A stretch of 64,000 bases of DNA from contig CAVOFV010000008.1 of the NCBI GenBank assembly GCA_963695085.1, positions 665,432 through 729,431 of the forward strand, written 5' to 3'. Below the pieces are notes generated by a model. That model saw only the letters and a program-made list of their open reading frames with translations, was not told the DNA's origin and made no database searches. The position numbers and the translations under genes were made by a program. Positions 16,871 through 25,503 of the stretch are shown here, piece by piece. Each line of letters begins with the position of its first letter. Positions within the stretch are counted from its first letter, which is position 1. Origin of the DNA: SG8-30 sp963695085. Its GTDB lineage: Bacteria > Pseudomonadota > Gammaproteobacteria > Steroidobacterales > Steroidobacteraceae.

Positions 16871-18205
16871 TTACAGGCGACCGCTGCGATAGCCGCCCGG
16901 GCGCTGCGCCGGCCGTCCCGGCCGGCTGCCGCTGCGCGCGGCGGCGGGCCGGCGCGGCTTGTGTGCGGCACCGCCCTGACCCGGGCGCCTGGCGGCCTTG
17001 CTGGCTGCCGCCGCCGGCACATGCCGCGGCGCACGCGGCCGGTCGTGGTCGGCGTCGGCCGCATGACGCGTGATCGCGAAATGCGGCGGCTCCGCGAACG
17101 GAATGCTCATCTTCATCGTGCGCTCGATGTCCCGCAGCAGCGAGCCCTCGTCGGGCGCCACCAGCGACACGGCGTGCCCGGTCGCGCCGGCACGTGCCGT
17201 GCGCCCGATGCGGTGCACGTAGTCCTCGGGGACATTGGGCAGCTCGTAGTTGACGACCTGCGGCAGTTCCTTGATGTCGAGGCCGCGCGAGGCGACTTCG
17301 GTCGCCACCAGCGCCGTGACCTTGCCCGCCTTGAAGTCGGCCAGCGCCTTGACGCGCGCCGACTGGCTTTTGTTGCCGTGGATCGCCGAGGACCTGATGC
17401 CGGCGGTCTCGAGCTGCTGGGCCAGGCGGTTGGCGCCGTGCTTGGTGCGCGTGAACACCAGCGCCTGCGTCCACGGGCCTTCATCGCCGGCGCCGTTGTG
17501 GAACAGGTGCACGAGCAGGTGACGCTTGTGCTCCTTCGGCACGCGGTAGGCGAGCTGCACGACGCGCTGCACCGTGCTGTTGCGCGGCGCCACGTCGATG
17601 TGCACCGGGTTGCGCAGCAGCTTGGCCGCCAGCGTGCGGATGTCCTCGACGTAGGTCGCCGAGAACATGAGGTTCTGCCGTTCGGCCGGCAACATCTTCA
17701 CGACGCGACGGATGTCGTGGATGAATCCCATGTCGAGCATGCGGTCCGCCTCGTCGAGGACGAAGTGCTCCACCTTCGACAGGTCGGCGAGACGGCGGTT
17801 GGCAAGGTCGAGCAGGCGGCCTGGCGTCGCGACCAGGATGTCGCAGCCGGAACGCAGTCCGCTGATCTGCGGATGTTCGCCGACGCCGCCGAAGACGACC
17901 TGCGTGCGCAGGTTCTTGTGCGCACCGTAGTCCTTGGCGCTTTGCGCCACCTGGGCCGCGAGTTCGCGGGTCGGCGTCAGCACCAGCACGCGCGGCGCGC
18001 GGCCTGCGGCCTGGCCGAGCTTCTGCAGCAGCGGCAGGACGAACCCCGCCGTCTTGCCGGTGCCCGTCTGGGCGCCGGCCAGCACGTCGCGGCCGGCCAG
18101 TACTGCCGGGATGGCCTGGCGCTGGATGGGGGTGGGCGTGTCGTAGCCTCTGTCGGCTACGGCGCGCACCAGCTCGGGCTCGAGCCCGAGATCTGAAAAA
18201 GGCAT
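16871..18205 (-). CDS. rhlE: DEAD-box RNA helicase, RhlE type
   Basis: ATP-dependent RNA helicase, 444 residues. All core motifs are present in order: Q motif (TPTPIQRQAIP), Walker A AQTGTGKT, PTRELA, TPGRLLDL, DEAD in VLDEADRMLDMGF, SAT, and HRIGRTARAGATGH. The basic, Ala/Pro/Arg-rich tail of roughly the last 70 residues is typical of RhlE-like proteins and would bind RNA. The start at 18205 opens MPFSDLGLEPELVRAV and has AAGGAAAT upstream; the frame stays open further upstream but without helicase-like sequence. The long leader (18206-18440) may hold cold-shock or autoregulatory signals, but none is clear. Confidence 0.93.
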   Translation of the reverse strand: MPFSDLGLEPELVRAVADRGYDTPTPIQRQAIPAVLAGRDVLAGAQTGTGKTAGFVLPLLQKLGQAAGRAPRVLVLTPTRELAAQVAQSAKDYGAHKNLRTQVVFGGVGEHPQISGLRSGCDILVATPGRLLDLANRRLADLSKVEHFVLDEADRMLDMGFIHDIRRVVKMLPAERQNLMFSATYVEDIRTLAAKLLRNPVHIDVAPRNSTVQRVVQLAYRVPKEHKRHLLVHLFHNGAGDEGPWTQALVFTRTKHGANRLAQQLETAGIRSSAIHGNKSQSARVKALADFKAGKVTALVATEVASRGLDIKELPQVVNYELPNVPEDYVHRIGRTARAGATGHAVSLVAPDEGSLLRDIERTMKMSIPFAEPPHFAITRHAADADHDRPRAPRHVPAAAASKAARRPGQGGAAHKPRRPAAARSGSRPGRPAQRPGGYRSGRL

Positions 18206-18403
18206 TGGAGATTTCCTTGCACGTGACTCGCTCCACGGAGCATTGCCCGGGGCGGTCAGTAGCGAGAAGGGGTTGTTGTATTCGAGCGCGCCTTGAGGCG
18301 TGAGCTTCGAGCCAAGAGGGAGCGCTGACCGCGCGACCCTGATTTGATGCGGCGCACTATACACAGGCCCTGACGGAAAGTCGCAGGTTTCGTCGCCGGT
18401 ATT

Positions 18404-18441
18404 AAAACCCGCGAAACCCGCGAAACCCGCGACCCGGCACC
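18404..18441 (+). repeat. GC-rich intergenic repeat, copy 1
   Basis: Iterated GAAACCCGC units followed by GACCCGGCACC. The same string occurs at 19734-19763 (same orientation) and inverted at 19432-19456. This copy lies just downstream of the dienelactone hydrolase stop codon, in the rhlE upstream region. Confidence 0.75.
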
Positions 18442-18446
18442 GGAAG

Positions 18447-19328
18447 CTACGCCAGGGCGCCGTCGAACAGCGCCAGCAGGCGGCTCCACGCGCGCTCCGC
18501 CTGCGCCTCGTCATAGACGCGCGAGTCCGGTGGGCACCAGCCGTGAAGGGTGCCCTCGTAGACTTCAATCTCTGCCGGCAGTCCTGCCATGGCGAATGCC
18601 TCAGTCAGGACGTCCTTGGCCTCCGGCTGTGCCTTGTCGTCGTTCCCGGCGATGGCGATCAGGTAATGGGCCTTGATCGCCGCGACCAGCCGGTGCGGGC
18701 TGTCTGGCTTGTCGGTCACCAGCCCGCCGCCATGGAACGATGCGCCCGCGCCGATCCGATCCGGCAGGGCTGCGGCCGTACGCAGGGTCATGGCCCCGCC
18801 CATGCAGTACCCGATGCTGCCCATCTTGCGGGAGCCGTCCACGGATTCCTGTGAGTCGAGGTAGGCGACATAGGCCAGCGCGTCTCGCGTCACGGCCTCG
18901 GCGGTCAGCGGCGCCCTCAATACGCCCCAGCGTTCGCGTATTTTCGGGTCCTGCATGTCGAGCGGCTCCGGCAATGCCGGCAGTTTCGTGGAACGGTAAT
19001 ACTGGTTGGGCACGAGCACGGCGTAGCCCGACTCGGCGAGCCGCCGGGCCATCTGCCGGAACGACGCGCGAAGGCCATAAGCGTCGGGCCAGACCAGCAC
19101 GCCGGGATGCTTTCCTCCTGACGGGTGCACGAAATAGGCCTCCGCCGTCCCGTCGGGAGTCGTCACCTCGACCATCGCATCGGTAACGCCCATCGCATTG
19201 GCAGCGCGCGGCAGCGTCGCCGCGACACCCGCGCCGATCACCAGGGCGCCAAAATGCCGTCGCGACAGCTTGCTGTCGGTGCCGTGCAGGTACTCCTCCA
19301 TCTCGCGCAAGGTCCGTTCGTCACACAT
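18447..19328 (-). CDS. dienelactone hydrolase family protein with Tat-type signal
   Basis: Alpha/beta-hydrolase of 293 residues. The N terminus has a twin-arginine motif (SRRHFGAL) followed by a hydrophobic stretch ending AANA, so Tat export is predicted. The catalytic triad of the DLH family is visible: Cys in GYCMGGAM (nucleophile), the Asp of AGNDDKAQ, and His in GTLHGW. The family hydrolyses enol lactones in aromatic breakdown or acts as a broad carboxylesterase; an exported member is more likely a general esterase. An ATG at 19361 would add 11 residues; 19328 was chosen because it gives a more usual Tat leader. Repeats flank the gene on both sides. Confidence 0.85.
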   Translation of the reverse strand: MCDERTLREMEEYLHGTDSKLSRRHFGALVIGAGVAATLPRAANAMGVTDAMVEVTTPDGTAEAYFVHPSGGKHPGVLVWPDAYGLRASFRQMARRLAESGYAVLVPNQYYRSTKLPALPEPLDMQDPKIRERWGVLRAPLTAEAVTRDALAYVAYLDSQESVDGSRKMGSIGYCMGGAMTLRTAAALPDRIGAGASFHGGGLVTDKPDSPHRLVAAIKAHYLIAIAGNDDKAQPEAKDVLTEAFAMAGLPAEIEVYEGTLHGWCPPDSRVYDEAQAERAWSRLLALFDGALA

Positions 19329-19431
19329 GGCGCTGCCTCGTCCCAAGGATTCAATGCGCAAGGCTACCCGATGTTGATGGCTCTTGCTGCCGGCGCGGGA
19401 ATGACGCGCGAGTGGGCGAGACTCCCTCTAG

Positions 19432-19456
19432 GGTGCCGGGTCGCGGGTTTCGCGGG
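19432..19456 (-). repeat. GC-rich intergenic repeat, copy 2 (inverted)
   Basis: GGTGCCGGGTCGCGGGTTTC followed by GCGGG is the reverse complement of the copy at 18404-18441. Confidence 0.75.
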
Positions 19457-19733
19457 ATAGCTGCCAGGCGGGCTCCCTACTCCCGTGCTCTCCCGCTCGT
19501 TCCGAAAACCGACAGTCACTCGCCGGGAGAGCGCGGTCGTCTTCGCCCGCCCCTCAGCGCCCCTGCCGCAATGTGATCAAGCCTTACCGGGCGAGACGAA
19601 GGCGACTGTGGGCCCCCTCGGAGTGAGTATCGGCTTTCCCGAACGAAGAGGGGGCCCGCAGGAGCAGGGAGTCTCGTCCAGCCGCGTGCCGGACGACCCG
19701 CGTGCCCACAGGCCTGCCTGGCAGCTTTCACAC

Positions 19734-19763
19734 GAAACCCGCGAAACCCGCGACCCGGCACCC
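19734..19763 (+). repeat. GC-rich intergenic repeat, copy 3
   Basis: GAAACCCGCGAAACCCGCGA followed by CCCGGCACCC, almost identical to copy 1. It ends just beyond the stop codon of the last ABC-transporter gene. Confidence 0.75.
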
Positions 19764-19764
19764 G

Positions 19765-20739
19765 CTAGGTATAAAGATGGCAGGCGACGCGATGCGGCCA
19801 TCCGGCGCTGCCGACATCCACGTGCGGCGGCGCCACCTGCGAGCACACGGCCATGACCTTCGGGCAGCGCGGGTGGAACGGACAGCCAGGCGGCGGGCTC
19901 ACCGGCGACGGCACATCGCCCGCCAGCACGATGCGCTTCGACTTGCGCGTCGGATCCGGCACCGGGATGGCGGACAGCAACGCCTGGGTATACGGGTGCC
20001 GCGGGTCGCGGTAGATGTCCTTTGCGGGTGCCGTCTCGACGAGCTTGCCGAGATACATGACACCGACCTCGTCGCTGACGTGCTCGACCACGGACAGGTC
20101 GTGGCTGATGAACAGGAAGGCGATGCCGTGTTCGCGCTGCAGCGCGGCGATCAGGTTCAGCACCTGCGCGCGCACCGACACGTCGAGCGCCGAAACGGGT
20201 TCGTCGGCCACGATCAGCTTCGGGTTGAGCGCCAGCGCGCGGGCGATGCCGACCCGCTGGCGCTGCCCGCCGGAAAACTCGTGCGGGTAACGGTCCCTGA
20301 CGCCGGGCCGCATGCCGACGACTTCCAGCAACTCCTCGACGCGGCGATTGCGCTCGGCGGGCGTGCCGACGCGATGCACGTCGAGCGGTTCGCGGATGGT
20401 CTGCGCGACGGTGCGGCGCGGGCTCAGCGAGGCGAACGGATCCTGGAACACGATCTGCATTTCGCGGCGCATGTCGAGCAGCCGCTGCGGGCTCAGCGTG
20501 GTCAGTTCCTGCCCGGCAAGCGTGACCCGGCCGGCGGTGGGCTTCTGCAATTGCAGGATGGTGCGGCCCAGCGTGGACTTGCCGCAGCCGGACTCGCCCA
20601 CCAGACCCAGCGTCTTGCCGGCCTCGATCGTGAAACTGACGCCGTCCACCGCCCTGACCTGCGCAACCACGCGCCGCAGCAGTCCGCCCCTTACGGGGAA
20701 GTGCTTCTTCAGGTCGCTGACTTCAAGCAGTGCGGTCAC
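19765..20739 (-). CDS. peptide ABC transporter ATP-binding protein (DppF/OppF type)
   Basis: Cytosolic ATPase subunit of an oligopeptide/dipeptide importer, 324 residues. It opens with LLEVSDLKKHFPVRGG, has Walker A GESGCGKST, signature FSGGQRQRVGIARAL, Walker B LIVADEPVSALD and the switch His in LFISHDLS. The C-terminal extension has the Cys-rich oligopeptide pattern CPFHPRCP. It is the last of five genes reading leftward in the order substrate-binding, two permeases, two ATPases. The stop is followed within a few bases by a repeat element. Confidence 0.93.
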   Translation of the reverse strand: MTALLEVSDLKKHFPVRGGLLRRVVAQVRAVDGVSFTIEAGKTLGLVGESGCGKSTLGRTILQLQKPTAGRVTLAGQELTTLSPQRLLDMRREMQIVFQDPFASLSPRRTVAQTIREPLDVHRVGTPAERNRRVEELLEVVGMRPGVRDRYPHEFSGGQRQRVGIARALALNPKLIVADEPVSALDVSVRAQVLNLIAALQREHGIAFLFISHDLSVVEHVSDEVGVMYLGKLVETAPAKDIYRDPRHPYTQALLSAIPVPDPTRKSKRIVLAGDVPSPVSPPPGCPFHPRCPKVMAVCSQVAPPHVDVGSAGWPHRVACHLYT

Positions 20740-20748
20740 GTGTCTCGT

Positions 20749-21723
20749 TCAGTGCGGGTAGTAGCAGGCGACGCGCGCGCGACTCGCATCGCCGCCGTCG
20801 AGTTCGGGAATCGATTCGTCGCAGCGCGCCTGCCGGCGCGGACAACGGTCTGCAAAGCGGCAGCCGTGCGGCAGGTGCAGCAGATCGGGCACCATGCCGG
20901 GGATGACCGCGAGGTCCTCCTTTTCGTGCTGCCCGACGCGCGGCATCGATTGCAGCAGGCCGACGGTGTACGGATGGCGCGGATGCGCGAACAGCGCGCC
21001 GATCTCCGCCTTCTCGGCGATCCGGCCGCAGTACATGACGAACGCGCGATGGCAGGTCTCGGCGATGACGCCAAGGTCGTGCGTGACCAGGATCATCGCC
21101 ATGTGGAATTCCTGCTGCAGCCTGACGATCTGCTCGAGCACCTGCGCCTGGGTCGTCACGTCGAGCGCCGTCGTCGGCTCGTCGGCCACGATCAGCTTCG
21201 GGTCGCAGGACAACGCCATCGCGATGACCACCCGCTGGCGCATGCCGCCAGACAGCTGGTGCGGGTATTCGTCGATGCGCGCCGCCGGCGCCGGGATGCC
21301 GGTCCTGGCCAGCAGCTCGATGGCCGCGGCGCGCGCCTGCCGGCGCGTCAGGCCGCGATGGCGGCGCAGCACGTCGGTCATCTGGCTGCCGACGGTGAAC
21401 ACCGGATTGAGGGCGGTCATCGGTTCCTGGAAGACCATCGCTATCTCGCGTCCGCGCAATGCGCGCAACTCGCCCTCCGGCAGGCCGACCAGCTCGCGTC
21501 CCGCGAACTTTATGCTGCCGCCGGCGATGCGGCCGGGCGGGCTCGGGACGAGCCCCAGCAGCGCGAGCGCCGTCACGGTCTTGCCGCAGCCCGACTCACC
21601 GACGATGCCCAGCGTCTCGTCGGCCATCACGTCGAAGCTGATCCGGTCCACCGCGCGCACGACGCCGTGCTCGGTCGAGAACTCGACGGACAGGTCGCGC
21701 ACGCTGAGCAGCGGGGCGCTCAC
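20749..21723 (-). CDS. peptide ABC transporter ATP-binding protein (DppD/OppD type)
   Basis: The second ATPase, 324 residues: LSVRDLSVEFSTEHGVVRAV, Walker A GESGCGKTV, signature LSGGMRQRVVIAMAL, Walker B LIVADEPTTALDVT, switch ILVTHDLGV, and C-terminal CRFADRCPRRQARC, a Cys pattern usual in this subfamily that can hold an Fe-S cluster. The start overlaps the stop of the upstream permease (ATGA), and the DppF-type gene follows 9 bp after it. Confidence 0.93.
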   Translation of the reverse strand: MSAPLLSVRDLSVEFSTEHGVVRAVDRISFDVMADETLGIVGESGCGKTVTALALLGLVPSPPGRIAGGSIKFAGRELVGLPEGELRALRGREIAMVFQEPMTALNPVFTVGSQMTDVLRRHRGLTRRQARAAAIELLARTGIPAPAARIDEYPHQLSGGMRQRVVIAMALSCDPKLIVADEPTTALDVTTQAQVLEQIVRLQQEFHMAMILVTHDLGVIAETCHRAFVMYCGRIAEKAEIGALFAHPRHPYTVGLLQSMPRVGQHEKEDLAVIPGMVPDLLHLPHGCRFADRCPRRQARCDESIPELDGGDASRARVACYYPH

Positions 21724-22616
21724 GAGACCTGCCTCGGGTCCAGCGCGTCCTGCAGCGCATCGGCGAACATGTTGAAGGCCATGACCAGGCCGAACATCAG
21801 GAGCGACGCCGCCAGGAAGTTGTTGAAGAACCCCGCCAGCACCTCAAAGGTGCTCTCGGCGATCATCAGCCCCCAGCTCATGCCCTCCTTCATGCCCAGC
21901 CCGAGGAAGCTCAGGATGACCTCGGACTTGATGGCGGCAACGAACGTGATCGTGGATTGCACCAGCAGGATGTGCAGCGTGTTGGGGAGCATGTGACGGA
22001 AGATGATGGTCAGCTCGCCGACGCCGATGGCGTGCGCGGCCTCGATGAACTCCAGGTTCTTGAGCTTGATGACCTCGCCGCGGACCAGGCGCGCGGTGGT
22101 GACCCAGAACGTAGAGATCATCGCAATGTGCATGGCGTAAGGATTGCCCTCCAGCGCGAAGGCGATCGCCGCCACCAGCAGGTAGAACGGGATCGAGTCC
22201 AGCACGCCCATCGCCCAGATCACGGCCTCGTCGGTGAATCGGCCGCTGAAGAAGCCCGCCAGCGCGCCAAGCATCGCGCCGAGCAGCGTGGCCAGCACGG
22301 CGACCACCATCCCGACCTCGAAGGCGGTGCTGACGCTGAACAGCGCCCGCTGGAAGATGTCCTGCCCGATCAGGTTGGTGCCGAACCAGTGCGCGGCCGA
22401 GACGGCCTCCCACTTGCCGCCCTCGACCTCACCCCAGCCTGCACCCCACAGTCCGAGCCAGACGCCGGTCGCCGCCGCAAGGTAGATGATCACGATGGCG
22501 AGCCCGATCATGCCGGTGCGATCGCGCCGAAGCTTCCAGGCGGCCTTCGACCATAGCGTCTCGCGCCGGCCGGCACCGGGCTCCGTAGCCGTGGGCCGCT
22601 GGCCGGAGGCATTCAT
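21720..22616 (-). CDS. peptide ABC transporter permease (DppC/OppC type)
   Basis: Inner-membrane permease, 298 residues with an N-terminal cytoplasmic arm and about six membrane segments. Markers are HWFGTNLIGQDIFQRALF (the DppC entry motif HxxGTDxxGRD) and the EAA loop EAAHAIGVGELTIIFRHMLP. The start at 22616 overlaps the stop of the preceding permease gene by four bases. An Asn replaces the common Asp in GTNLIGQD. Confidence 0.92.
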   Translation of the reverse strand: MNASGQRPTATEPGAGRRETLWSKAAWKLRRDRTGMIGLAIVIIYLAAATGVWLGLWGAGWGEVEGGKWEAVSAAHWFGTNLIGQDIFQRALFSVSTAFEVGMVVAVLATLLGAMLGALAGFFSGRFTDEAVIWAMGVLDSIPFYLLVAAIAFALEGNPYAMHIAMISTFWVTTARLVRGEVIKLKNLEFIEAAHAIGVGELTIIFRHMLPNTLHILLVQSTITFVAAIKSEVILSFLGLGMKEGMSWGLMIAESTFEVLAGFFNNFLAASLLMFGLVMAFNMFADALQDALDPRQVS

Positions 22617-23566
22617 GCGAGCGACACCCGCGGGTCCACCGCGCGGTACAGGATGTCGGCGAACAGCTGGGCAATCACGAACATGACCGCCGTCAGGCCG
22701 ACGACCGCCTTGAGGATGGGCTGGTCGCCGGTCGTGATCGCGTCGAAGGTCACCTTGCCGACGCCGGGAATGCCGAAATAGGTCTCCAGCAGCAACGCGC
22801 CGCTGATGACGATCAGCGGTATCGAGAAGACGATGCGCGTGATGATCGGGATCAGGCAGTTCTTGAGCACGTTGCGGTACAGCAGCCTGGCCGGCGGCAT
22901 GCCGAAGGCGCGCGCGGTACGCACATGGTCGCGGGTCAGTTCCTCGACGATCACCGAGCGGTAGAAACGCGTGTTGTAGCCGAGCGCGACGAACACGGTG
23001 GCCAGCGTCGGCACCGTCACGTAGTTGAGGTAGTCGGACAGTGAGTGCACGTTCCAGCCGCGTACCGGGAACAGGCCCAGACCCCAGTTCGACGACAGTG
23101 TCACCTGGAACGCGATGATCACGATCAGGAAGCTGATGCTCATGCCGACGACGGCGAAGCCCATGATGGTCTTGTCCACCCAGCGGCTGCGGTAGTGCGC
23201 AGCCACCAGCGCCAGCAGGATGCCGAGCAGGTTGCCGAGCACGAAGCCCGGCGTGATCAGTGCGAGCGAGACCGGGATCGCGCGCCCCAGCAGCGTGGTG
23301 ACGCGCTCTCCGGTCGAATCCGAATACCCGAAGTCGAGCGTTGCCAGCTCCCGCAGGTAGTCGCCGTAGCGCACCACGAACGGCCGGTCGTAGCCCAGCT
23401 CGTGGCGCACCTCCTCGATCTGTTCCGGCGTCGGGTTCTTGCCGAGCAGCTGGTAGGTCTGGTCCGGCCCGAAGTACACCATGAGCAGGAAGCTCACGAG
23501 CGTCACGCCGAAGATCAGCGGCACGCCCGAGACCAGCTTGCGCAGCGAGTACTGCAGGATGTCCAT
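22613..23566 (-). CDS. peptide ABC transporter permease (DppB/OppB type)
   Basis: First permease of the importer, 317 residues with about six membrane segments. It opens MDILQYSLRKLVSGVPLIFG, has the periplasmic LGYDRPFVVRYGDYL segment, the EAA-type loop ARAFGMPPARLLYRNVL, and the C-terminal ETYFGIPGVG. The start at 23566 falls directly behind the substrate-binding protein stop at 23569 (2 bp apart), so the two are translationally linked. Confidence 0.92.
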   Translation of the reverse strand: MDILQYSLRKLVSGVPLIFGVTLVSFLLMVYFGPDQTYQLLGKNPTPEQIEEVRHELGYDRPFVVRYGDYLRELATLDFGYSDSTGERVTTLLGRAIPVSLALITPGFVLGNLLGILLALVAAHYRSRWVDKTIMGFAVVGMSISFLIVIIAFQVTLSSNWGLGLFPVRGWNVHSLSDYLNYVTVPTLATVFVALGYNTRFYRSVIVEELTRDHVRTARAFGMPPARLLYRNVLKNCLIPIITRIVFSIPLIVISGALLLETYFGIPGVGKVTFDAITTGDQPILKAVVGLTAVMFVIAQLFADILYRAVDPRVSLA

Positions 23567-23568
23567 GC

Positions 23569-25419
23569 CTAGTGCGCCGTCCCCTGCACCACGGGTTCCT
23601 CGAGGTCCACGTACTTGAGGAAGAAGCCACCGACGATCTCGCGGTCGGGCAGGGCGATGACATTCCTGTGCCACAGGTGGATGCGCATGCGTGCCAGGCC
23701 AGAGGCCGCGACACAGTCGTCGATGACCATGCGGTTCATGCGCTGGTACAGCTGTGTCCGCTCAGGCGAGGGCAGCATCACGCTTGCGCGCTCGAACAGG
23801 CGGTCGTATTCCGGGTTCAGGTAGTTGGCGTCGTTGGAACCCGGTGAGCCGTTCGGACCGTAGAAAAGCTGCAGCGTGTTCTCGGCATCCGGGTAGTCGA
23901 GACCCCAGCCCTTGGCGACCCAGGGCAGCTCGCGCTGCTTCCAGGCCCTGCTGAGGTCGCCGAAAGTCGCGTACTGCCTGATGACGACTTTGTCCGGCGG
24001 GTAACCGATCTCCTTGAGCCAGGCCCGGAACTGTTCGTAGTTCAGGCGGTTGATCACACCCGAGGTCGTGCCGTAGGCCAGCACCGGCAGGTTGGCGGCC
24101 GTCCAGCCGTGCTCGGCCAGCAGGCGACGGGCTCCGGCAACGTCGCGCGTGATGCTCTCGCGCGACAACCCGGCGTCGAACTCAGGCACCACGGGCACGA
24201 TGATGCCGGGGAACACCTGGGCAATACCGGCATAAAAGCTGTCGTTGCGCGCCTTCCAGTCAAACGCCTTGATGATGGCGCAGCGCAGCGCGTGGTTGCG
24301 TTCGGCGCGCTCCGGGTCGTCGCTATAGCCAAAGTCCGGAGCGTCGAGGTTGAAGGCCTGGAACACGAACCCCGCCTCGAGGCCGGCGAGCAACTGGTAG
24401 CGGCTGGCGTATTCGGGCTTGAGCCGGATCGGGCGCTTGGACGCGAGGATGCCGTCCACCTGTTCGCTGGGTACGGTGACGTACTGGATCTCGTCGCCCT
24501 TGGTGAATGAGTTCCAGCGCGCCGACGTCTCGTTGATGAAGTGGATTTCGATCCGGTCCACGAATGGCGGCGAGCGGCCCGCGATGCGCTCGAGGCGATA
24601 CTGCGACTGTGTGGCCGGGTCATAGCCCTCGGCCGCGAGATCGACCGGCTCCTGCCGGAAGCCGGGATTGCGGTCCATGACGATGCGCGCCGTGTCGTAG
24701 GTAACGACCCGAAACGGGCCCGAACCGACCGGGTGGATCGCGAACTCCCGGCCGTAGTGCTCGACCGCTTCGCGTGGAACCACCGCCGCGTAACCCTGCG
24801 CAAGCGTGTCGAGCAATTGCGGATAGGGTCGAATCAGCACGATCTGCAGCGTATGACTGTCGAGGGCGCGAAGACCCGTGGCCTCGGCGTCGTAATCGGA
24901 ACCGGCGAGCTTCCACTCCTCGAGGCCAGCGATCCGCCCCTGCCAGAGCCACGCGCCTTGTGGGCGGGTGGCCGGGTCAAAATGGCGCTTGATCGAATAG
25001 ACAAGGTCGGCGGCGACGACCTCGCGGCCGTGGCCGCCGGGAAAGGCCGGGTCGTCCACGAACCGTACGCCCCGCTTGAGGCGGATCGTGTAGGTCAGTC
25101 CGTCCGCCGAGATGTCCGGCCAACCGTCTGCCAGGTTCGGCTTCAGGGCGTAAGGACGCGCGAGGTACTTGTACGCGTACAGGGTGTCATAGACGGTAAT
25201 CATCACGTGGTTGGCGTAGATGTTCGCGGCCTGGGCAGGGTCCAGGCTGGAGGGCGATTCGTCCAGGCCGTGCCGGTAGACCCGTAATGGAGACTCGGCG
25301 CCGTCCTGCTGCGCCAGTCCGCGGTCACCGCAGGCGGCGGCCACCAGCAGCAGCGCCGTGGCAAGCGCGCATTGCGCGGCGCGCAGTACCGGGTAGATTC
25401 TCGAAGCGGTGCCTGGCAT
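23569..25419 (-). CDS. peptide ABC transporter substrate-binding lipoprotein
   Basis: SBP_bac_5 family protein, 616 residues. The signal peptide ends in a lipobox (VAAAC, Cys30). The mature part starts with the family pattern LDPAQAANIYANHVMITVYD and GLTYTIRLKRGVRF, later NHALRCAIIKAFDW and NPEYDRLFERA. At 616 residues it is longer than E. coli DppA (about 535), as in Opp-like proteins for larger peptides. It is the first gene of a leftward five-gene operon and is divergent from the patatin gene. The ligand could also be another amphiphilic compound, since this family binds nickel, haem and opines. Confidence 0.9.
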   Translation of the reverse strand: MPGTASRIYPVLRAAQCALATALLLVAAACGDRGLAQQDGAESPLRVYRHGLDESPSSLDPAQAANIYANHVMITVYDTLYAYKYLARPYALKPNLADGWPDISADGLTYTIRLKRGVRFVDDPAFPGGHGREVVAADLVYSIKRHFDPATRPQGAWLWQGRIAGLEEWKLAGSDYDAEATGLRALDSHTLQIVLIRPYPQLLDTLAQGYAAVVPREAVEHYGREFAIHPVGSGPFRVVTYDTARIVMDRNPGFRQEPVDLAAEGYDPATQSQYRLERIAGRSPPFVDRIEIHFINETSARWNSFTKGDEIQYVTVPSEQVDGILASKRPIRLKPEYASRYQLLAGLEAGFVFQAFNLDAPDFGYSDDPERAERNHALRCAIIKAFDWKARNDSFYAGIAQVFPGIIVPVVPEFDAGLSRESITRDVAGARRLLAEHGWTAANLPVLAYGTTSGVINRLNYEQFRAWLKEIGYPPDKVVIRQYATFGDLSRAWKQRELPWVAKGWGLDYPDAENTLQLFYGPNGSPGSNDANYLNPEYDRLFERASVMLPSPERTQLYQRMNRMVIDDCVAASGLARMRIHLWHRNVIALPDREIVGGFFLKYVDLEEPVVQGTAH

Positions 25420-25503
25420 CGCTGCCGATGTTACCGTTCGGCCTGTCCTCGTGTCTGCTTCTGGGCGGATTCATCCATGGCAGCGATTCGAGTGCGAGGC
25501 GAC

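Larger units (their letters stand above)
19329..19764. other. 436-bp intergenic region with repeats and a hairpin
   Basis: No gene is supported. It holds two copies of the GACCCGGCACC-type repeat (19432-19456 inverted, 19734-19763 direct). It also holds an inverted pair of GGGCCCCCTC / GAGGGGGCCC arms around 19610-19660, separated by a loop of about 30 bases. The upstream region of the dienelactone hydrolase and the 3' end of the ABC operon fall here. Confidence 0.55.

Noticed and set aside
18206..18568. N-terminal extension of the RhlE frame
   Set aside because: The upstream part is Arg/Ser-rich, contains a repeat element and has no helicase similarity; the ATG at 18205 has its own ribosome-binding site.
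19702..21996. Long rightward frame (764 codons) opposite the two ABC ATPases
   Set aside because: Antisense shadow; the other strand has complete Walker and signature motifs, and this frame is Ala/Arg/His-rich without a family match.
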